The notes below the pieces were generated by a model, which searched no databases, was not told the origin of the DNA, and saw only the letters and a program-made list of their open reading frames with translations. Below are positions 22,016 through 26,328 of a DNA stretch of 26,328 nucleotides, piece by piece. Both the position numbers and the translations under genes were made by a program. The first letter of the stretch is position 1; every line of letters starts with the position of its first letter. This stretch comes from JANNOG01 sp050329835. Its GTDB lineage: Bacteria; Actinomycetota; Actinomycetes; Actinomycetales; JBBAYJ01. Where the stretch lies: assembly GCA_050329835.1 (NCBI GenBank), contig JBHJOJ010000226.1:1-26328 (forward strand), given 5' to 3'.

Positions 22016-23206
22016 TCAGGACACCGGTTCGGCCTGACGCTCGGGGAGCAGCCGGCGCAGCGCGGCGTGGACCGCCTCCGGGGTCAGCACGCCGACGTAG
22101 CGGTCGCCGTCGACGACCGGGAGCCACGCCGCGTCGTGCTGGACGATCTCGGCGAAGCCGTCCTTCAGCGGGGCGCCGAGGTCGGCGGTGGCCTCGAACC
22201 GGTGGCGGCGGTCGCCGACCGTGCCCTCGCCGGCGAGGCTGCGCCGCGACACCCAGCCGCGCAGGTTGCCGTCGCGGTCGACGACGACGGCGTACTCGTA
22301 GCCCGGGGTGGTGTCGATGGCCCGGCGCGCCTGCGCCACCGGGTCGTCCATGACGAGGGTCGGCGGGTGCTCGAGGTCGGTCTCCTCGATCGGGGTGACG
22401 GCGAGGCGGCGCAGCCCCCGGTCCGCGCCGACGAACTCGGCGACCAGGTCGCTGGCGGGGTGGGCGAGGATCGAGGCGGGGGTGTCGTACTGCTCGAGGA
22501 CGCCGCCCGGGCGCAGGACGGCGATCCGGTCCGCGATCCGCACCGCCTCGTCGATGTCGTGCGTGACGAAGACGACGGTCTTGCGCAGGCGCTCCTGGAT
22601 CCGCCGGAACTCCACCTGCAGGCGGTCGCGGACCACCGGGTCGACCGCGCCGAAGGGCTCGTCCGCCAGCACCACCGGCGGGTCGGCGGCCAGCGCCCGG
22701 GCCACGCCCACCCGCTGCCGCTGGCCCCCGGACAGCTGGTGCGGGTACCGGCGCCCGTGCCGGTCCGGCTCCAGGCCGACGAGGGTCAGCAGCTCGTCCA
22801 CCCGGGCCGCGGTCCGCCGCCGGTCCCAGCCCAGCAGTCCCGGCACGGTGGCGACGTTCTCGGCGACGGTGCGGTGGGGGAACAGCCCGACCTGCTGGAT
22901 GACGTAGCCGATGCCGCGGCGCAGCTCCGTGGTCGCCACGCGCGAGACGTCCCGCCCGCCCACCGTGATGGTGCCCGCGGACGGCTCCACGAGCCGGTTG
23001 ATCATCCGGAGGATCGTCGACTTGCCGCTGCCCGACGAGCCGACCAGCGCGACCAGCTCACCGGCCGCGACGTCGAGGTCGAGGCGGTCCACCGCGACCG
23101 TGCCGTCGGCGTACTCCTTGCGGACGCCGCGCAGCGAGATCGCCGCACCGGCCGGTCCGGGGGTAGCGTCGCCGGGGTGCTCGGGGACGTCGCCGCGGGG
23201 CTGCAT
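22016..23206 (-). CDS. Osmoprotectant/betaine ABC transporter ATPase with CBS domains (OpuCA/ProV-like)
   Basis: 396 residues from ATG 23206, the only ATG or GTG before the conserved domain. Walker A GSSGSGKST (56-64), ABC signature LSGGQRQR, Walker B VVLADEPFGAVD and H-loop VTHD are intact. Residues about 270-390 form a tandem CBS pair (VMDDPVAQARRAIDTTPGYEYAVVVDRDGNLRGWVSRRSL; DAAWLPVVDGDRYVGVLTPEAV), which in OpuA-type ATPases senses ionic strength or a nucleotide. It drives uptake of compatible solutes with the two permeases and the lipoprotein on the other strand. It is divergent from permease 1, and the start codons lie inside each other's genes. CACGGT six bases before ATG may be a leaderless promoter. 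Confidence 0.92.
   Translation of the reverse strand: MQPRGDVPEHPGDATPGPAGAAISLRGVRKEYADGTVAVDRLDLDVAAGELVALVGSSGSGKSTILRMINRLVEPSAGTITVGGRDVSRVATTELRRGIGYVIQQVGLFPHRTVAENVATVPGLLGWDRRRTAARVDELLTLVGLEPDRHGRRYPHQLSGGQRQRVGVARALAADPPVVLADEPFGAVDPVVRDRLQVEFRRIQERLRKTVVFVTHDIDEAVRIADRIAVLRPGGVLEQYDTPASILAHPASDLVAEFVGADRGLRRLAVTPIEETDLEHPPTLVMDDPVAQARRAIDTTPGYEYAVVVDRDGNLRGWVSRRSLAGEGTVGDRRHRFEATADLGAPLKDGFAEIVQHDAAWLPVVDGDRYVGVLTPEAVHAALRRLLPERQAEPVS
23164..23169 (+). promoter_or_regulatory. -10 element of the OpuC permease operon (leaderless)
   Basis: TAGCGT, seven bases before GTG 23177, identical in sequence and spacing to the element at 26101-26106. It lies inside the 5' end of the ATPase gene on the opposite strand. 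Confidence 0.5.
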
Positions 23207-23893
23207 CGGGCCACCGTGTCGCAGTCGTGCCTGCGGCGCAACGACTGGATCTGCGCCGAGTACGTCACCACCAGGCGTGACGACCTCGTGGACGCGCTGA
23301 CGCAGCACACGCTCATCACCGTGGCCGCGGTGGTCCTCGGTGTCCTCGCCGCCGTCCCGCTGGCGGTGCTGGTGCGACGCAACCGCGGTCTCACGGCCGC
23401 CCTCACCGGCACCGCGACCGTGATCTACACGATCCCGTCGCTCGCGCTGCTCGCCTTCCTGTTCGCCTTCCCGTTCCTCGGTCTGTCCAACGCCACCGTC
23501 GTCGTGGCGCTCGCCCTGTACAGCCTCGCGATCCTGCTGCGGAACACCCTCGACGGGCTGGCGGCGGTGCCCGGGGACGCCGTCGACGCGGCCCGCGGCA
23601 TGGGCTACGGGGCCGGGCGGCTGCTCACCACGGTCGAGCTGCCACTGGCCCTGCCGGCGATCCTCGCCGGGGTGCGGATCGCCACGGTGTCGACGGTGGC
23701 GCTGGCGACCCTCGGCACGATCGTGGGCCACGGCGGCTTCGGGGACCTCATCGACCGCGGGCTGCAGAGCAACTTCCGGTCGGAGGTGCTGACCGCCACC
23801 GCGGCGACGGTCCTGCTGGCGCTGGCCCTCGACGCGGTGCTGCTTGCGGTCCAGCGGGCGCTCACGCCGTGGTCCCGGAGCGCGGCCGCGTGA
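23177..23893 (+). CDS. Osmoprotectant ABC transporter permease 1 (OpuCB/ProW-like)
   Basis: 238 residues from GTG 23177, supported by TAGCGT seven bases upstream; GTG 23216 is an alternative. A short N-terminal segment (CLRRNDWICAEYVTTRRDDLVDALTQH) is followed by about six membrane helices and the binding-protein-dependent permease EAA loop (DAVDAARGMGYGAGRLLTTVELPLALPAILAGVR) that docks on the ATPase. The length equals that of permease 2, implying a heterodimeric pore. With GTG 23177 the first 30 bases are antisense to the first 30 bases of the ATPase gene. The stop overlaps permease 2 (GTGA). Confidence 0.9.
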   Translation: MLGDVAAGLHRATVSQSCLRRNDWICAEYVTTRRDDLVDALTQHTLITVAAVVLGVLAAVPLAVLVRRNRGLTAALTGTATVIYTIPSLALLAFLFAFPFLGLSNATVVVALALYSLAILLRNTLDGLAAVPGDAVDAARGMGYGAGRLLTTVELPLALPAILAGVRIATVSTVALATLGTIVGHGGFGDLIDRGLQSNFRSEVLTATAATVLLALALDAVLLAVQRALTPWSRSAAA

Positions 23894-24606
23894 TCGACAC
23901 CCTGGCCGGGCTCGTCGACTGGTTCGCCGACCCGGCGAACTGGACCGGTCCGCGGGCCGTCCCCACCCTGCTGGCCCAGCACCTGCAGATCACCGTGCTG
24001 ACCATCGCGGTCGCCGCGGCGATCGGGCTGCCGCTGGGGACGTGGCTCGGGCACGTCGGCCGCGGCGGCGCGCTGGCGACCAACCTGTCCTACGTCGGCC
24101 GGGCCGCACCGACCTTCGCGGTCCTCGTGCTGCTGGCCCTGGCGCCGGAGCCGTTCGGCCGCAACCAGCTGAGCACCGTGACGGCGCTGGTGCTGTTCGC
24201 GCTGCCGGTGCTGCTGACCAACGCCTACGTCGGGGTGCGCGAGGTCGACCGGGACGCCGTCGACGCCGCCCGCGGCATGGGCCTGTCCGGGTGGCAGATC
24301 CTCACGCGGGTCGAGCTGCCGCTCGCCGCGCCCTTCGTCGTGGGCGGGCTGCGACTGGCGACCACGCAGGTCATCGCCACGGCGACGATCGCGGCCCTGG
24401 TGGCCGGCGGCGGGCTCGGCCGCATCATCACGTTCGGGTTCGCCGTCCAGGACACCGCGGCCCTGCTCGCCGGATCGATCCTGGTCGCGGGGCTGGCCCT
24501 GACGGCGGACGGCCTGCTCGGCCTCCTCCAGCGCCGCGTCTCGCGCCGCCCCGGAGGGGAGCGTTCGACCCGGTCCCGCACCCCCGCCCCCACCTCCGCC
24601 GTGTGA
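23890..24606 (+). CDS. Osmoprotectant ABC transporter permease 2 (OpuCD/ProW-like)
   Basis: 238 residues from GTG 23890, which overlaps the permease 1 stop; a GTG seven codons earlier (23869) is less likely. About six membrane helices and the EAA loop DAVDAARGMGLSGWQILTRVELPLAAPFVVGGLR are present. The start of the mature part (WFADPANWTGPRAVPTLLAQHLQITV) matches the OpuCD/YehW type. The C-terminus is a charged tail (RRPGGERSTRSRTPAPTSAV). Its TGA stop (24604-24606) lies within the left arm of the first palindrome of the array that follows. Confidence 0.9.
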   Translation: MIDTLAGLVDWFADPANWTGPRAVPTLLAQHLQITVLTIAVAAAIGLPLGTWLGHVGRGGALATNLSYVGRAAPTFAVLVLLALAPEPFGRNQLSTVTALVLFALPVLLTNAYVGVREVDRDAVDAARGMGLSGWQILTRVELPLAAPFVVGGLRLATTQVIATATIAALVAGGGLGRIITFGFAVQDTAALLAGSILVAGLALTADGLLGLLQRRVSRRPGGERSTRSRTPAPTSAV

Positions 24607-24631
24607 TCGTCGACGAATCGACGATCACACG
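24600..24631. repeat. Palindrome array unit 1
   Basis: TGATCGTCGA / TCGACGATCA (24604-24613, 24618-24627) around loop CGAA. Flanking GTG/CAC and one C/G pair extend it to a perfect 14-bp inverted repeat, the longest of the four. It contains the permease 2 stop codon. Confidence 0.9.
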
Positions 24632-24636
24632 CTCGC

Positions 24637-24658
24637 GATCGTCGATTTATCGACGATC
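24637..24658. repeat. Palindrome array unit 2
   Basis: GATCGTCGA / TCGACGATC around loop TTTA. The flanks CTCGC (24632-24636) and GCGAG (24663-24667) could extend the stem past a 4-base bulge. The centre is 32 bp from that of unit 1. Confidence 0.9.
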
Positions 24659-24686
24659 ATGCGCGAGTGGGCGGCGTGTCCCAGTC

Positions 24687-24710
24687 TGATCGTCGACTTA
24701 TCGACGATCA
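24687..24710. repeat. Palindrome array unit 3
   Basis: TGATCGTCGA / TCGACGATCA around loop CTTA, a perfect 10-bp inverted repeat. The centre is 51 bp from that of unit 2. Confidence 0.9.
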
Positions 24711-24718
24711 CGTCCGCT

Positions 24719-24742
24719 TGATCGTCGATAAGTCGACGATCT
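24719..24742. repeat. Palindrome array unit 4
   Basis: GATCGTCGA / TCGACGATC around loop TAAG, the reverse complement of the unit 3 loop, so units 3 and 4 are the same element in opposite orientation. The centre is 32 bp from that of unit 3. Confidence 0.9.
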
Positions 24743-24743
24743 T

Positions 24744-24766
24744 GGGGGCGGGCGCGGGGGCGGGGG
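24744..24766 (+). other. G-quadruplex motif
   Basis: Four G-tracts of 5, 3, 5 and 5 separated by 1, 3 and 1 bases, beginning two bases after the last palindrome. It meets the usual G3+N1-7 definition with short loops. Folding has not been tested. Confidence 0.55.
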
Positions 24767-24813
24767 CGGTGAGACCCGCGGCCCCTCCTGCGCTCGCTAG
24801 CACCCCGGGGGGT

Positions 24814-24838
24814 GACGCGCCGCTCGGTCCGGCGCGTC
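24814..24838. terminator. Hairpin in the long gap before the binding-protein gene
   Basis: GACGCGCCG / CGGCGCGTC around a 7-base loop, without a T-run. It may terminate leftward or rightward transcripts, or be part of a leader. Farther on is a 14-base inverted repeat GCGGGA-TC-TCCCGC (24865-24878). The rest of 24767-25006 shows no gene. The 400-base gap 24607-25006 is thus the four palindromes, the G-rich tract, these hairpins and the binding-protein promoter/leader. Confidence 0.35.
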
Positions 24839-25006
24839 GAATCATCACGATTGCGTGACGGATCGCGGGATCTCCCGCCCCCGGGGCGACCGTCCGGAAG
24901 CGGGACGAGAGGATCTGCCCGCGGGCGCAGCCCGACTGCGGGTGCCGACCGGGCACCGGCCGGACACGCGGGAGCGGACTCCCGGGACACAGAAGGCAGG
25001 CAATCC

Positions 25007-26011
25007 ATGCGCACCACCTCTTCGACCCTGCGCCGGCTCGCGCCGGCGCTGCTCGCCGTCGCGGCGCTGACGCTGGCCGCCTGCGGCGACGGCGACGCCG
25101 GGGACACCGGCGGGGACGACGCGTCGCCCGATGCCACGGACGACGGCGCCACGGACGCCGCGGGCGGCGGGGCCGGCGGCTCCCTCACCGTGGGCGGCGC
25201 CAACTTCACCGAGATGCTGATCATGCAGGAGATGTACGCAGCCCTGCTGCGCGACGCCGGCTACGACGTCGAGATCGTCAGTACGGACAACCGCGAGATC
25301 TACGCGGAGGCGCTGGCCGCCGGCGACGTCGACGTCGTGCCCGAGTACGCGGCGACCTTCGCCGAGTACCTCAACCAACAGGCCAACGGCGCGGAGGCGG
25401 AGCTGATCGCGACCTCCGACGCGGCCGAGACGGTCGAGGCCGCCCAGCCGCTCGCCGAGGAGCTGGGCCTCCAGCTGCTCGAGCCGGCGGAGGCCGCGAA
25501 CCAGAACGGCTTCGCCGTGCTGGAGTCGTTCGCCACCGACAACGACGTGGCGACCCTCAGCGACCTCGCCGGGGTCGGGCAGCCGATCGTCCTGGCCGCC
25601 ACCGAGGAGTGCCCCGAGCGGCCGTTCTGCGAGCCGGGGCTGGAGGAGACCTACGGCCTCGACATCAGCGAGGTCCTGCCGCTCGGCTTCGGCAGCCCCC
25701 AGGCGAAGCAGGCCGTCGCCGACGGCCAGGCCGACCTGGTGCTCACCGGCACCACGGACGCGACGCTGGCCGACTTCGGGCTCGTCCTCCTGGAGGACGA
25801 CCAGGCGCTGCAGCTGGCCGACAACCTCGTGCCCCTCGTCAACGCCGACGCGGCCGCCGACCAGGAGCTGGTCGACGCGCTCAACGCCCTGTCCGCGGCC
25901 CTCACCACCGAGGACCTCGCCCAGCTCAACCTCGAGGTCGACGGCGAGCGGCAGCAGCCGGCCGACGTCGCCCAGGCCTACCTCGAGGAGCAGGGCCTCG
26001 TCGGGGGCTGA
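25007..26011 (+). CDS. Osmoprotectant-type substrate-binding lipoprotein (OpuCC/ProX-like)
   Basis: 334 residues from ATG 25007; AAGGCAGG lies about seven bases upstream. A lipoprotein signal ends LTLAAC (Cys26), followed by an Asp/Gly/Thr linker of about 35 residues. The binding domain opens LTVGGANFTEMLIMQEMYAALLRDAGYDVE and continues DVDVVPEYAATFAEYL, typical of the OpuAC/ProX-like type II family for quaternary amines (betaine, choline, carnitine; some relatives bind ergothioneine). The ligand is not settled. It delivers substrate to permeases 1 and 2. A 400-base gap with the palindrome array separates it from permease 2, so it probably has its own promoter and higher expression. Confidence 0.92.
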   Translation: MRTTSSTLRRLAPALLAVAALTLAACGDGDAGDTGGDDASPDATDDGATDAAGGGAGGSLTVGGANFTEMLIMQEMYAALLRDAGYDVEIVSTDNREIYAEALAAGDVDVVPEYAATFAEYLNQQANGAEAELIATSDAAETVEAAQPLAEELGLQLLEPAEAANQNGFAVLESFATDNDVATLSDLAGVGQPIVLAATEECPERPFCEPGLEETYGLDISEVLPLGFGSPQAKQAVADGQADLVLTGTTDATLADFGLVLLEDDQALQLADNLVPLVNADAAADQELVDALNALSAALTTEDLAQLNLEVDGERQQPADVAQAYLEEQGLVGG

Positions 26012-26031
26012 CCCCGCTCCCGGCGCGACAC

Positions 26032-26067
26032 GCCGGCGCCCGTGACCGACCTGTGACGGGCGTCGGC
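26032..26067 (+). terminator. Candidate terminator after the binding-protein gene
   Basis: GCCGGCGCCCGT (26032-26043) pairs with ACGGGCGTCGGC (26056-26067): 12 pairs, one a G-T wobble, with a 12-base loop, 21 bases after the stop. There is no T-run. Confidence 0.5.
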
Positions 26068-26085
26068 GCGTCGCTCCCCGACGCG
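26067..26085 (+). terminator. Second hairpin in tandem
   Basis: CGCGTCG / CGACGCG around loop ctccc, directly after the first hairpin. Together they could insulate the binding-protein gene from the next transcript, which starts at about 26114. Confidence 0.4.
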
Positions 26086-26100
26086 TCGCGGTGCCACGCC

Positions 26101-26106
26101 TAGCGT
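26101..26106 (+). promoter_or_regulatory. -10 element of the gene at 26114 (leaderless)
   Basis: TAGCGT, seven bases before GTG 26114, with the same hexamer and spacing as at 23164-23169. Confidence 0.5.
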
Positions 26107-26113
26107 TCTCCGC

Positions 26114-26328
26114 GTGACAGGACGACACGCGGCGAACGGGCGCGCCCTGGACCGGGCCCGCTCGTCCGCCTGGGGGACCCGGACCCGTGACCGCGTCGCC
26201 GACGCCGCCACCGTGGCCGGCGGCGCAGGCGTCGCCCTGGCCGGCGCGGACGTCGGCGGTCTCGCCGGCGCCGGGCTGATCGTCGCGGGGGTCGGCGCGC
26301 CGGCGGCCTGGCTGGCGTGGGGGTCGGC
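26114..26328 (+). CDS. N-terminal part of an unidentified membrane protein (3' end outside window)
   Basis: An open frame of 71 codons from GTG 26114 to the window edge. It begins MTGRHAANGRALDRARSSAWGTRTRDRVADA, a polar Arg-rich stretch, then TVAGGAGVALAGADVGGLAGAGLIVAGVGAPAAWLAWG, an Ala/Gly-rich hydrophobic segment that could form one or two membrane helices. It is not recognised. Support comes from the TAGCGT-N7-GTG promoter/start pattern, the absence of stops, and a strongly GC-biased third codon position. It could be a small membrane protein or the start of a larger one. Confidence 0.5.
   Translation, partial: MTGRHAANGRALDRARSSAWGTRTRDRVADAATVAGGAGVALAGADVGGLAGAGLIVAGVGAPAAWLAWGS

Noticed and set aside
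23008..23016. Fifth copy of the GATCGTCGA element
   Set aside because: Only one arm is present and it encodes the Walker A region of the OpuC ATPase; coincidental codon use.
24600..24742. CRISPR array
   Set aside because: Units are perfect palindromes with 4-base loops, gaps are 5-30 bases and unequal, and no cas genes are present.

Overview
This is chromosomal DNA of a very GC-rich actinomycete. Third codon positions are almost all G or C, GTG starts are common, genes overlap by 1-4 bases (ATGA/GTGA), and the window carries actinobacterial markers: the tilS-hpt-ftsH-fol cluster, a DUF3180 protein, an F420/PPOX-type flavoprotein and twin MacAB-type adaptors. A Geodermatophilaceae-like origin (Blastococcus/Modestobacter/Geodermatophilus) is an inference from gene style; no rRNA or marker alignment was possible.

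Layout. (1) 1-8893, core housekeeping cluster: tilS 3' end, hpt, then three inserted genes (a membrane-anchored solute-binding/VWA protein, an APH-fold kinase, a PPOX flavoprotein), then ftsH, folP, a fused folB-folK and DUF3180. folE, usually between ftsH and folP, is missing here. (2) 8912-9548, a Phd-like antitoxin and PIN (VapC) toxin with an operator-promoter palindrome touching the start codon. (3) 9579-11159, a phytoene-desaturase-like FAD oxidoreductase. (4) 11288-18741, an export and sensing block: lipoprotein, adaptor 1, ABC ATPase, MacB-like permease and adaptor 2, converging on a histidine kinase/response regulator pair. The same 2 x 11-bp repeat lies upstream of the lipoprotein operon and of the regulator gene. 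(5) ilvA with ACT domain, and a Uma2-family protein. (6) 20911-21784, an alpha/beta hydrolase and a TetR regulator that have both lost their 5' ends at one junction, which looks like a deletion scar. (7) 22016-26011, a compatible-solute (OpuC/ProU-like) ABC system: CBS-domain ATPase on the minus strand, two permeases and a lipoprotein binding protein on the plus strand. The ATPase and first permease appear to overlap head to head. Between permease 2 and the binding protein lies an array of four near-identical palindromes (centres 32, 51 and 32 bp apart) followed by a G-quadruplex motif. (8) The start of an unidentified membrane protein at 26114.

Most first-in-operon genes have a TANNNT-like -10 hexamer ending 6-8 bases before the start codon, indicating leaderless transcripts. 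This rule was used to choose several starts. The most unusual element is the four-palindrome array at 24600-24742. No phage, integrase, IS element, CRISPR array, rRNA or convincing tRNA was seen.
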